DNA of 38,478 nt from Gnetum montanum (Eukaryota; Streptophyta; Gnetopsida; Gnetales; Gnetaceae): assembly GCA_015680685.1 (NCBI GenBank), contig MNCI01002737.1:245667-284144 (forward strand). The letters are read 5' to 3'. The notes under the pieces were generated by a model. The model was not told where the DNA came from. It saw only the letters and a program-made list of their open reading frames with translations, and searched no databases. Both the position numbers and the translations under genes were made by a program. Positions 8,907 through 18,944 of the stretch are shown piece after piece (within the stretch, counting starts at the first letter, position 1; every line of letters begins with the position of its first letter).

Positions 8907-9383
8907 CTCTTCACCCTAAACTTCTTAAATGTAGAATGAGTACAACTTGATCACAAGCATTCAAGTGTGACTACTTGGTATCCCAGTAGCGTACCTAGGC
9001 CATGCGCTTGGTAATCCTAGTGGTAGTCATGCACGAGGTCCAAGATGTGTACAGATGATTAAGGAACAGATGCTCATCACACTTAGGCTAGCTTAGATTC
9101 TCTCTCCCTATCTCCTATTAGCTTAACTCTCTCTCCCTTTTCCCTCTTAGTTAAATTAAAGTTATTTTCCATTGCCTATAGGAGTAGCACTAGGTTAGTA
9201 ACCACATCATACACCTCACTCTGGACTAAACCATACGTGATAAAGCATATACTAGTCTAGGTGGGAAGACAATGAACTGCGATCAACAAGTAACTATCTA
9301 GATACCACAACTAGTTCAACTGGATCGTGCATGAAACACTCGTATTCGTATGGTTAAGTGTAGGGCTACCTCGCCACTCATCA
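8907..9383 (+). repeat. 3' LTR of element A lacking U3/R
   Basis: Matches 1916-2459 of the 5' LTR through to the terminal CTCATCA. The first ~410 bp (hexamer array, TATA, R) are missing and the array at 8880 runs almost directly into it. No polypurine tract is visible. The end is confirmed by the target duplication at 9384 and by element B resuming there. Confidence 0.85.
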
Positions 9384-10719
9384 GTGTGATTCTAGAGTTA
9401 GAGATTTTTCAAGGAAGTTGCCGTAAAAGTTTAATATCAAGCTTGATCTATTTAGGTGACACATAAAAGGACATGTAATGGTTCTAAGGAATGTTCGATA
9501 AAATGATGATAAAGGAAAGAATAGATTTGGAAAGGGAGTACTTGGAGGGTATAAAATGATGTGATGGTGTGCAAAAAGTACAAATTACAAAATTCACACA
9601 AGTGGGTCCTCCCCAAAGCAGGTTCCAACCTATAATGCCCTTGTGTAACCACACCTTAAAATGTTCGTAGGTACTAGAAGGGTTAACTGTAATCTGCATC
9701 GGTGCAACAAAACACACACATGTTAAATACCATTGCAATGAGGTATGAATTCTATGCCATACAATACACAAGTTATAAGTACTTGGACAATGAGATGAGA
9801 TGAATTACAGAAGGAATTGCAAAGATTGGAACATGAGGTAACTTACCTTGGGTACAATGAATCTTAAGTGTTGTGTGTGATTAAAGTACCATTTGCCTTT
9901 CGCTCCAAGATCAAAACCGAGTCCATACCTCTAATCGCATTGTTTCATCTTAATGATAGACAACCATAAGAGCATCATGATAGCAAGGCATACAATCACT
10001 TGGTGTTTTGTGCAAGGGAGGAGTGATTCAAATTTGTTTGCAGCACATTTTTTCTTGGTTTTTTCTGTTCCACTTCATTTCTTATTCTTTTTCCTTGCTT
10101 TTCTTTTTCTATTCTCTCTTTTTTTTTTGTCTTTGCCTTCTTCTGGCCACTTCTTGCACTTTGTCTTTCCCAAAAATGATCCAGAGAAGCCACCAACCTT
10201 CAGGCATGGATGCATGTCTTTCCAGTGGGATCCCCAGAACAACATTGAGGTTCTTTATTGAGTGCATTTATTACTCTTACTCCCATTTTTTGTTAGATCT
10301 ACAAGGATTTTAGTTCAACCAGGCTACATGATAGCACCTACAAATGTCACCAAAGGAATCCACAAGTCCCCTTGATGTCACACCTTGGACATTCCCTCTT
10401 AGCCCATCATTTTTCACTTTGGGTATAATGAGCATAAAATTACTTTAAGTTTTAATGATGACAAGAATATCATTGTACCCAGAGTAGAACCTCTTATTAA
10501 TAGAATGGGTGGGTGGATGTTGTGGGCTCACTATCCAAATAATTAGTCACATGAGACTTGATAGCATAGAACAACACCTCAACCGACAAGTCACATGAGT
10601 ATTTTATTCACCAATGAGATTACCTTCAAAAAGATAAAACAAAAAATTAGAAATGAAAAATTGGAAAACAAAAAATTGTAAAATCAAAGAAAAGGAAAAA
10701 CATTTACTAATTCTGCTTG
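9384..10719 (-). other. Post-pol spacer of element B, no gene
   Basis: On the minus strand it aligns over its whole length with 4583 to about 5900 of element A, with the same T-rich start, gtgagcccacaacatcc and gggaggacccactt blocks. Forward open frames such as 9953-10261 and reverse ones such as 9771-9484 do not show a conserved protein. The internal promoter of A (5953-6026) and its leader have no counterpart here. Confidence 0.7.
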
Positions 10720-12844
10720 TTAGAATGGAGGATATCCCCCATAGCTAAACTTTTGAGCATGGCTAAAATTAATTACTGGAAAATGTGGATCCTTACATGT
10801 GGAAAATATTGGAGTCTGGTCATATCCAAACCACTGGGTGTCTTTTGATGTGGTGGCTGGAATGTACCCAACTTGGGGTTCACACACTTGATTAAAGTTG
10901 GCACAGTGGGGAAAAGTATAAGATGTGGTCATGTGATAAGGAGTTGACCCACTATGGCACCCATGACCGTAAGATGGTATGCAAGGATCACCATGTCTCC
11001 TTACATGGTTATATTCATTAGGCTACGTGGTTGTTGGAGTGTTGATTGGTGGCCCTAGTGCAAAACCTTTTGGCACAACTGGTGGCGATGTAGAAGGAGG
11101 TGAATGATGAGAATATTGAGGGCGAGGAGAAGTGTAAGGAACATGAGGTGATGATCTTGTGGGAGAGAACATGGGTTGATAGTACTCAGGAGAATGATAA
11201 TGATGTGGTGAAATAGAGGATGTTGACATAGTTGGGGAAATAGGATGGTGAACATAATAAGTGCTTGGGTTCAGATGGTATGAAGGGTATGACCAGTTTG
11301 ACAGTGGCCTCCCCCACGACTGGGGTTTTTGCCACTGTGGTTGAACATGGTATTTTTGTACAAAATCTAGATGTAGTATTCCTCCCCAATGCTCATGTAA
11401 ATGTGACAAGATTGGGCATTGACCTTTGGGGTGATCATACAGGAAAACATCACATTAATACATATGATTTGTAATTGAGCTCCGATCCTTATTTTCTTCA
11501 ACCCTTCTTTCAAATTGTTGAGTGGTGTTTAGTCCTATTTCTTGGTTTGGCATGGTTCCACCTTTAATAATGTTGGCATATTCTTCACATTTTTCATGTA
11601 CCCATTCCATCATCTTATTGATCTTTGCCTTAATTTCATCTAGTGATTGTAGTATTGGCAAAGATGGAGATTCCACCTCCTTGGGGTGAGTTGATTTCTC
11701 CTCTTCATGATCATGGACCTTTACTACTTTGAGATTTTGGTCTTGTTGAGATCTTTCAACATTCTCCCATTTAGCTATTTCTCCTTCTTCTTTTTCTACT
11801 CCCTTAATAAGCTCTTGGAATTTGTGGGTTTGTAGTTCATATAGTTGACCTTGGGCATATATCCCTAGGGTCTCCCTTATTTCATTACGAAGCCCATCCA
11901 TGATGTGGTACATTAGCCTTTCCTTGGAGAACCCATGGCCTGGGAAATTGTTTAACAATGAATAATATCTTTCCAAGGCCATGTCCAAGGGTTCATGTTG
12001 CCCTTGTTTCCACTCTTGGATTTTTCTCCTCAAGGTTGATACTCTTGCATAGGTTTGATATTTTTCAGTGAAGAGCTCTACCATTGTCGACCAACTTTGA
12101 ATTGATTTCGGCTTTAAAGACCTATACCATACTTTTGCTTGGCCAACGAGTGTAATAGGAAAGAGCTTAAGTTTTTTCCACCCATTATCAATATTGTTCC
12201 ATGCATAGGCATCGTAGAAGGCTTGTAAATGATGTTGCAGATCTAAATCATAGCCTCCTAAAAACTTAGGAAAGTTGTTTAAATCAAGCCTAGGTAGAAG
12301 ACTTTCCTTGCGATGCCTACAAGATATTCAAACAACCTTTTGTATATGCATTAGGCTCGTAGTGGCTAGAAGGGGTTCATCCTCACTAGGTAGGTTATGA
12401 ATTTGTGAGTTGGGACAATGTTGTTTTCATTCATGTTGGTGTTCTAGACTTTGCCTGTGGGCTCAATTTTTATTTCTACGCTGACCCCTTAAGAGATGGT
12501 CATCCTTGTCATGACCTGACATCGAAGGAGTGGAGGAAGAGAAAGAATTGAAAGACTCTTCATGAATTTTGTAAGTCTCCCAATCATCCCCAGATAAATT
12601 CCTGTTAACCATTGAGAAGATCCTAGGCCTTGCAGGCCACCTTGTTCTATGGGATGTCCCATCCTCACTAGAGGTGTCAGAGTTGGATGACAAGAGTTCT
12701 TGAGTACCATTGGAGTGTTCATGAACAGACCCCTGCATAAGATTGAGTACTCCAAACTTCGTCTTCATCATCATATATTTCATTGGTTCTCCAATGAATT
12801 ACCTCGCTAGTTGTTGGATTATCATAGTCTTGTGAGAGAGACAT
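10720..12844 (-). pseudogene. gag: Gag of element B
   Basis: Minus-strand ATG at 12844-12842 starts MSLSQDYDNPT and the tail ends GGYPPF with TAA at 10722-10720. It is the best preserved Gag in the window. 12084-11455 is uninterrupted for 209 codons and covers the end of the core (MVELFTEKYQTYARVS, RRKIQEWKQGQHEPLDMALE, GLRNEIRETLG) and the Glu/Lys-rich helix. In the knuckle (DVFLYDHPKGQC) the second cysteine has become Phe. The Pro/Ser/His/Tyr-rich tail (11409-11023 and 10932-10720) follows. Frameshifts separate the N-terminal third from the core. As in A, no protease or RT follows. Confidence 0.88.
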
Positions 12845-12957
12845 TGTTGTGAATTGTGTGTGACTTATTTGCAATTACTTTCTTTCTGAAAGATATATTG
12901 TCAAGGCTTCATTATAGCGATCGTGGATGATGTAACTGATCTAAATAACTAGCACCG

Positions 12958-12975
12958 TCCCTAGCAATGGCACCA
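12958..12975 (-). other. Primer binding site of element B
   Basis: Minus strand TGGTGCCATTGCTAGGG one base inside the LTR end. It is the same tRNA-Asp-type site as at 2461, with different transitions. Confidence 0.75.
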
Positions 12976-12976
12976 A

Positions 12977-13842
12977 TGATGAGTGGCTAGGTACCCCTAC
13001 ACTCAACCATACGAATATGAATGTGTACACACGATCCAGTTGAACTTTGCAGATGGACTAGTTGTGGTATCTAGATAGTTACACATTGATTTCAGTTCGC
13101 TGTCTTCCCACCTGGACTAGTATTGGCTTTGTCACATATGGTTTAGTCCAGCGTGAAGTGAATGATGGGATCCTAAACTAATGCTACTCCTAGAGACAAT
13201 GGAGAACAATCTTAATTAAGCTAATGGCCAATGGAAAATGAAATCTCTGCTAACCCTAAGTGCGATGAGCATCCGTCCTTAATCATCGGTATGCATCTTG
13301 GACCTCGTGTACTACTTTTGGAATTACCAAGTGCATATTACCTTAGCACTCTTAGATACGCTACTGGGTTACCAAGTAGTTACACCTAAATGTTCGTGAT
13401 TAAGTTGTACTCATTCCACATTAATCAATAGGAAGTGTAAATGAAAATAAAGGAAATATGAACTAAAAAGACAACAATAAATAATTAACAATTAAAGTAA
13501 TTAAAAGCTAAGTGAATGTTGCAATGATGAAGTAATCTCAATATTTATTGTCAATCGTGTGTGTGTCCAAGTACATCACACTTGAACAAAGGTTTTGTAC
13601 AATTACAATCATCATACTGTAGGCATGCACTAGGGAATGCACTAGAAAAAGAACTGAAACTAACTAAAAACTGACATAAAGACTCTACCTTATGACTTAC
13701 CAACTACTTCCCCCCTTCCTGTGCACCCAAATGTTGTATTTATAGGCCTACATAGGAATCACGATATCATGTATTCGATATCATTATCCAGGCTGCGATA
13801 TCGTGTACCTGATATCAGGGCCTGGCAAACCATGATTCATTA
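12977..13842 (-). repeat. 5' LTR of element B
   Basis: Minus strand: starts TAATGAATCATG (first G of TG mutated) and ends CTCATCA at 12977. It aligns with the 5' LTR of element A throughout U3, R and U5, so A and B are one family. Length 866 bp. It lies directly against element C spacer. Confidence 0.85.
13737..13816 (-). promoter_or_regulatory. U3 with four phased GATATC hexamers and TATA
   Basis: On the minus strand GATATC begins at 13816, 13802, 13782 and 13768, spaced 14, 20 and 14 bp. TATAAATA begins at 13744, 24 bp after the start of the last hexamer. Compared with element A exactly two 14-bp units are missing, and the distance from LTR start to first hexamer stays 26 bp. All four hexamers are the perfect palindrome. 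Confidence 0.8.
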
Positions 13843-14156
13843 GTTATCAATAGCAAAATTCAAAGCTAGAATCTAGACATTAGCAATCAAGAACATTAAG
13901 CACAAATCACCATTAGTAACAGCTACAGCATCACTGCATCCTGCTAGTAATAAATAAGAGAAAAAAATATAATTTATTAGAAAAAATTAAGAAAAATACA
14001 TCAAAATAAGGTCAAATATAGAAGAAATTGTAAAATTTCCAAGAAAGATAAAATCTACTAACAATGTTGTAAAAAAAAGAGTGTAAAAACAAGAAAGTGT
14101 AAAACAAAAAAGTGTAAAATATAAAGGTAGAAAAATTGAGGAGTCACTCTAATTGG
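13843..14156 (-). other. Post-integrase spacer of element C
   Basis: Minus strand after the integrase stop at 14157. It contains T-rich runs, then a tactagcaggatgcagtgatg block and ttgaattttgctattgataac, which align with 21630-21925 of element E. The LTR of element B begins in the middle of this match. No gene. Confidence 0.7.
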
Positions 14157-15442
14157 CTAGCATGGATGGCCATCTCCCTCATGATTGAATTGGAAAGAGG
14201 AGATTTGAATATTGAGTGAGGTTGTCAATCTGATGAGGCATTGCTTGAACTGGCTTGCTTGGGCTCATGAAAAGGTTTGACTTTTTGCATGTTGACCAGT
14301 TGCTTTTTATTTGGGCTCTTAAGTTTGTATATTAACATGGCCCTAGAAGGAAAGGTTTCATAAATGATATAAGGCCCTTCTTATAGAATTTGGAGATTAG
14401 TTGTTTGAGGGATATGTGTGGGGTTCTAGTAGACAACCTTGTCTCCATGTTGAAATTTTATTTTTCTTATGTGTAGATCATGGCATTTTTTGTTGAATGC
14501 CTTGTGCACTTCATTCCAAGACAAGGCTACCAATCTATTTTGTTTTAGCACATTAAGATTAATCGATCTTTCTTTTTATGCTAGGATTAGGTTAAGATCA
14601 AGGTCACAAGCTATTAAAAGTGTATGGAGCGTAGATTGAATAGGAAGAGTTAGTAATTTTCCATACACCAGTTGATAAAGAGAGTAGCCTATAGGGAGTT
14701 TCCATGTTGCGCAATAGGCTCAAAGAGCATTGTTGAGTTTTGTGTTCTAGTCTCTCCTATATTTGCTAACTATTCTGGTTAAGATCTTAGTGATCTTCCT
14801 ATTGGTAACCTCAGCTTGACTGTTGGCTTAGGGGGTGGTAAGGTGTTGTTAATTTATGTTCAACCCTCAAGCATTACATGAGCTTTCGAAAGGTAGTACT
14901 TGTAAAATGAGTTCCATTGTCATAAATTAGTGCACATGGCACCCCAAACCTATTTACAACATTTTTTTATAAAAATTAAGCAATAGTAGATGATATACAG
15001 TCAGTGATGGCTACTACTTTTGCCCATTTTGTGCAATAGTTAATAGCGATTATTGTGTACACCTTTCCATTTGACATGAATGTGATGGAACCCATGAAGT
15101 TGGTGCTCCAGATGTTGAAGGGTTCTAGTGTTTGGATTCACTATTGAGATCCCTCTATCTAAATGGTCATCCCACCATTGCATTAGTAGCATTTACAAGA
15201 GTGAACTAATTGGTGGACGTCCCTGAAGATTGTTGACCAATAATACCCTACCATTAGGATCTTAATGGCCATATGTCTTCTTGCATAGTGGCCCCCACAA
15301 GGACCCTCATGAGCATCTTGAAGAATGCATAGTTGATCATCATTAGGAACACACCAAAAAACTAGGCCATCAGTGCACATCTTGTAAAGGTGTCTGTTGA
15401 TCTTCATGAAGTGTTTGACCTGATGAAGAAACTATTGTTTTT
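14157..15442 (-). pseudogene. pol: Integrase of element C
   Basis: Minus strand. It opens at 15442 and from 15407 reads MKINRHLYKMCTDGL, then the H-H part of the zinc domain with CGGHYARRHMAIKIL, GYYW and HSCKC. The catalytic core keeps the second Asp as YDNGTHF near 14915 and the Glu as QAEVT near 14815, but a one-base shift separates TPYHP from it. A GPYIIYETFPS segment and a C-terminus with an SIMREM stretch follow, ending at TAG 14159-14157. Gypsy integrase joins element cDNA to the target. RNase H and RT upstream are gone; at 15443 the match to element E (20343 onward) stops abruptly. Confidence 0.8.
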
Positions 15443-15542
15443 TTGTGTTGAAACACCACCAAATTTGGGCTACCATGTCTTAACTACAAATTTTCCTAAG
15501 TGTCAGCATGAGGCCACTTCTACAAATTTTTCAAAGTGTTGG

Positions 15543-16140
15543 GACTATGCTCTCTACTACCCCAGAGTGTAGTTAGGTTAGTAGAGAGCGTAGTTAAGAC
15601 CAAAGGCTAATTTTGTAAATTTCTCTAAGTGTCAAGCTACCAGCTATAGATTTTTCTAGGTGCTAAGACTACGCTATCTACTGCCTTGGAGCATAGTTAG
15701 GTATAGTCAGCATGGAAGACCCAATTTTACAAAAATTTTGTAAGTGTCAAGATTACGCTCTCCACTTCCTTAGAGCATAATCAAGTGTAGTTAACTAGAA
15801 GCCAATTTTTGCAAGTTTTGATAAGTGCTAAGACTATGCTCACCCCTAGTCAGGAGCATAGTCAACCTCTCATGGAGAGTATAATTAGCACATGGTCATA
15901 TTTCTGCAAAATTTTTCTAAGTGTTGGACCATGCTCTCCCCCAATCCAGAGCATAGTTAGCCTAAACAACCTCCAAGGGCCTCCACAATGCAACAATAGC
16001 ATCCAGCTCAGCCCCAACACACCTCTGGAAAGTATAGTTAGCAAAAATGCATCTTTGTTGTATCCCCTTTTGACCCCAAATTGTAACTATGCTCAAACCC
16101 ACTCGAGATAGTGGACATCATAGTCCCGGAGCATACTCTC
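15543..16140. repeat. Array of ACTAYGCTCTCC ... GGAGCATAGT palindromes
   Basis: Copies of gactaYgctctcc followed 10-20 bp later by the complementary gagcatagt start near 15543, 15667, 15750, 15831 and 15927, with a looser one near 16088. Each is preceded by an aatttttcta(a)gtg(t/c)ta(a)g-like lead, so the unit is 80-125 bp. The layout resembles the array at 8025 but the stem sequence differs. Confidence 0.65.
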
Positions 16141-16351
16141 CAAAGTTGCATTTTTTTAGGTACATTACAATATTTTTGGCACATGCACATGCATTTGGTA
16201 GTGTAGTCGCAGTCTCATAGAGTCCAGCAAAGCACAACACCACTACCTTAGTGGAGAGTGTAGTATGGAAAAAAAATGATGTACTTATTATAATTAGTAG
16301 GTGGGGGATAAGGGGGGTTTACCCCTTTACTAGAAATGGAATATTGGAAAC

Positions 16352-17330
16352 ATTGGTTTCAAGCCTCACCCATGTTGGCCTCCTAACTGCCTCTATGTTG
16401 GGTATGGCAAGGGGGGAAAGATGGGGGTGAGATAGTGAAAATCTCACACCTTCTTAATTCAACATTAGAGAGAGGGAGGAAAAGTTTGAAGACTAAAATG
16501 GAAACTTGGCAGTTTCTAAAGATGGTTTTGGCACATTGCCAACTTTTATTACAAAGGAGGTAAAAGCAGGCTTGGCTGGTATGGAAACCAATGTTAGTTT
16601 AGTGGTAAAAAATGTGGTAGCAAAAATTAAATGGTTATTAAGGCTTCCATGCTGGCTTTGCTCTAGAAATTCATAGCAGATGTTGTGAAATTTCAACACC
16701 CAAGACCACCTGTAACTTCCATGCTAAGGTTTCTATTACAAGGGCACAAAGGTAGTGTTGGATTCTTTGGGAGTTTTTACTTCAAAAAACTAGAAAATGG
16801 CTTTCAACTTGCAATAAAAGTATATCTGGTCATTAAATTGGTTTCAAGCCTAACCAACACTAGCCTCCAACTGCTTTCATGTTAGGTATGGCACAAGGGG
16901 GAAAGAAGGGGGGTGAGATGATGAGAATCTCACACCTCCTACCTCAACATTGATGAGGGGAAGGCTAAAGACCAAAGTGGAAAGTTTGTGTTTTACCACT
17001 AAAACTGGTTTTGGCCAACTACCAATTTTCTCAACTTAGAAAAATGGGCAAAAGCCAACTCACAAAAGAGTTGAACCATTCACTTTTAGAAACTAGAGAA
17101 TAAAATATTAACAATAGAAAGGAAAAAATAATAAAGGTAAAGAGACATCAACACTAGCTTTGGGCTATAAAATTCATGGAAAGTGCTATGAAAAGCCAAA
17201 ATTCAACCACCTGCAACTTCCACGCTACAGCTTTGGTCACAGGGGAGGAAAGATTAGCATTGATTCTTCAAAGATTTTGGCTGCAAAAATCAAGAAAAAG
17301 CTTGCAAATGGCAACACAAAGAATAGATCT
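16352..17330. repeat. Diverged ~485-bp tandem duplication
   Basis: The block attggtttcaagcct at 16352 recurs at 16837. After it both copies share a gggtatggca(a)(c)aagggggaaag stretch, gtgagatRRtgaRaatctcacacc, a ggttttggc block and a ttccaYgct-containing block (16730 and 17218). Open frames inside (16685-16885, 17160-17364) do not match one another as protein, so I treat it as non-coding. Confidence 0.65.
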
Positions 17331-18323
17331 AGTCACAAAATTTAGGCAAAGACCCTCATTATAGTGTCAAGAAAAACTATTGTGATTGAAAACCTCGATC
17401 ACTAGAGAAACCAAGGATCCTCGGTGTAGCAGTTCCCCAACCCTGAATCCTCAAGGCCTCCAAGAGAAAAATGGAATTTGAGATGCCTTGGTTGATCTAG
17501 CAAATCAACTAGAGACTTATGAAATTCAAAAACATGGGAATAAAAGGAAAGGGAATGCAAAACTGATATCAGATGTAAAATAATATAGATATGATAAACA
17601 AATATATTTCATACACAAAGCCCAAAACTTTAGTGAAAAAGAAAATAAAGAATAAGTTCAAGCAATGTATACAAATGGTGCTTGAGTGGGAAGCAAAAGG
17701 GGGTTCATTGGTGTAGGAGTTCAAAGCCCATTGAAGTCGATGGGATCTACTCCATGATCTAGGTACTAAGCCACTCCTAATGCTATTGAACCTTCCTCAA
17801 CTACTACCACCTCATATCTACTAGTTAGGTCACTACTAGGAGGTGAGAAAAGTGGAAAATTTAGATTACTCCATGTTGCGATTTGGAAATCCCAGAAGTG
17901 GAGTGTTGACACCCAAAATCCACAAATCTTTAAGTGGTTATGCTTTCACTATAGAGTTCAAGAGGATGCAAACATGGGAGATTGTAAGAACTCTTGAGTA
18001 CTTGAAAATGTCCCAAGTGTAGAATTAGTGCTTGAAAAATTCGTTGGATGCTCAATGAGAAAAAAAACTACTAAATCATCAAAAAATCTAGAACTTATAA
18101 ATGGGGTTTGAGGTTAGCTTTTATAGGATCTTTGGGCCATGAATAGGATTACAAAATGATCATGATTTGGCTACAAATTAGCTATAAAATGGTTGCAAAT
18201 TGTTTATCAATTGGCTACCAAATTCAAGTGAGATGGGTGCCTAAATTTTGGTGGTTACCATACTTAGTAAGTGCTTCCCGCATGGCCATTTTGTTTACTA
18301 TAAATACTAACTAGGGCACACCT
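17331..18323. other. AT-rich non-coding stretch
   Basis: I see no ORF with a family resemblance, no tRNA and no clear repeat. It has a tgttgacacccaaaa word at 17907 that resembles an LTR start, but no partner end was found. Confidence 0.4.
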
Positions 18324-18582
18324 CCCACGCTGGAGATGAATCTTCTATGCTGAGCTCTCCACCATGCTTGCTAAAGTGGCTGGTCAACATTGAAGTGCAT
18401 GAATTGATGAATTTTGGCTTTTGTGGCTTCCACACTGAGGGACGTAATTTTCCATGCTAGGATGAAGACTCCACGCTAGGGGGTAAGTTCCACACTAAGG
18501 TGGGGAAGGATTCTAGGCTGTGCATGTGGTCTCCACATTGAAGGAGGAAAGTTTCCAAAACCCTCATCCTTCCATGTTAGGG
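18324..18582. repeat. Short-motif array, TCCAYGCTRRGG type
   Basis: Variants of tccacgctagg occur at about 18324, 18429, 18451, 18469, 18489, 18531 and 18570, partly at 18-22 bp spacing. The following bases are often a purine run (ggggg, ggtgggg). No protein is encoded. It is the third array built on an ATGCT/ACGCT core in this window. Confidence 0.5.
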
Positions 18583-18798
18583 GTCGGTGAGATATACCCC
18601 CAGCATGTGTTTCTAGTGTAGAAAAATGTATATCCCCCATAAAACCCATAAAATTAGCTTTTTTGACATTCCAAAAGGCATTTTGACCCCCCAAGTCCAA
18701 ATATAGACATTAGGTGAACTTTTAACTTGGGGAATGAGGCTTTGACCACTTATGAGACATTTTTAGCCCCAAAAGTATAAAGTATGTGAAATTGCCCA

Positions 18799-18883
18799 CC
18801 GTGGGTTACAATTTTCAAGTTTACAATGAAGTTTTGCCTANCCGTGGGTTACAATTTTCAAGTTTACAATGAAGTTTTGCCTA
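18799..18883. other. N-flanking 42-bp duplication, probable assembly join
   Basis: 18799-18840 and 18842-18883 are identical and separated by one N at 18841. Confidence 0.85.
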
Positions 18884-18944
18884 TGGTTTTAAAGGGTGAA
18901 AGCTACATGATCAAGATTCGCTATAACAAGCAAATTTTTGTAGT

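Larger units (their letters stand above)
1506..9383 (+). mobile_element. Pol-less gypsy element A, inserted in B
   Basis: A forward element with a 5' LTR (1506-2459), primer binding site, gag, post-integrase spacer, internal promoter, ORF3, a ~190-bp repeat array and a truncated 3' LTR. Pol (protease, RT, RNase H, integrase) is absent. Flanks are gtgtt (1501-1505) and gtgtg (9384-9388), a 5-bp target duplication with one change. The flanking DNA on both sides is element B in reverse orientation, which gives independent support for both ends. By layout it is a TR-GAG-like non-autonomous element, dependent on pol from a relative. Confidence 0.85.
9384..13842 (-). mobile_element. Proximal part of reverse pol-less element B
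   Basis: Minus strand: 5' LTR (13842 to 12977), primer binding site, gag (12844 to 10720) and post-pol spacer (10719 to 9384). At 9384 element A interrupts it; B continues at 1505. B has the same gag-to-spacer junction as A, without pol. Its 5' boundary lies inside sequence that aligns with the post-integrase spacer of element E near 21900, so B inserted into element C. Confidence 0.8.
15443..18944. other. Unassigned non-coding block between two pol fragments
   Basis: This 3.5-kb block separates the reverse integrase of C from the forward RT of E. No conserved protein is visible in any frame. It contains a palindrome array (15543-16140), a ~485-bp tandem duplication (16352-17330), a plain AT-rich part (17331-18323), a short motif array (18324-18582) and a tail with an assembly duplicate. 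Words of the type tccaYgctagg recur through all of these. No terminal repeats or target duplication were found at its ends, so I cannot say whether it is one insertion. Confidence 0.45.

Noticed and set aside
9953-10313. Forward frames beginning DNHKSIMIARHTITW, also present in reverse at 5356-5090
   Set aside because: The similarity comes from the two homologous spacers of A and B. The element E spacer has no such frame and the frames break at different places.
12463-12783. Two overlapping reverse frames as separate genes
   Set aside because: They are frameshifted pieces and shadows of the N-terminal third of element B's gag.
2100-13400. A large inverted repeat suggesting a chromosomal inversion or foldback element
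   Set aside because: It is fully explained by element A inserted in opposite orientation into its relative B.
13843-15442. Integrase of C and LTR of B as one element with its own 3' LTR
   Set aside because: A primer binding site and gag follow the LTR, and the spacer match to E continues to the LTR edge without a polypurine tract, so B is a separate insertion.
17907-18944. TGTTGACACCC word as a possible LTR start in the unassigned block
   Set aside because: No matching end, primer binding site, polypurine tract or second copy was found.
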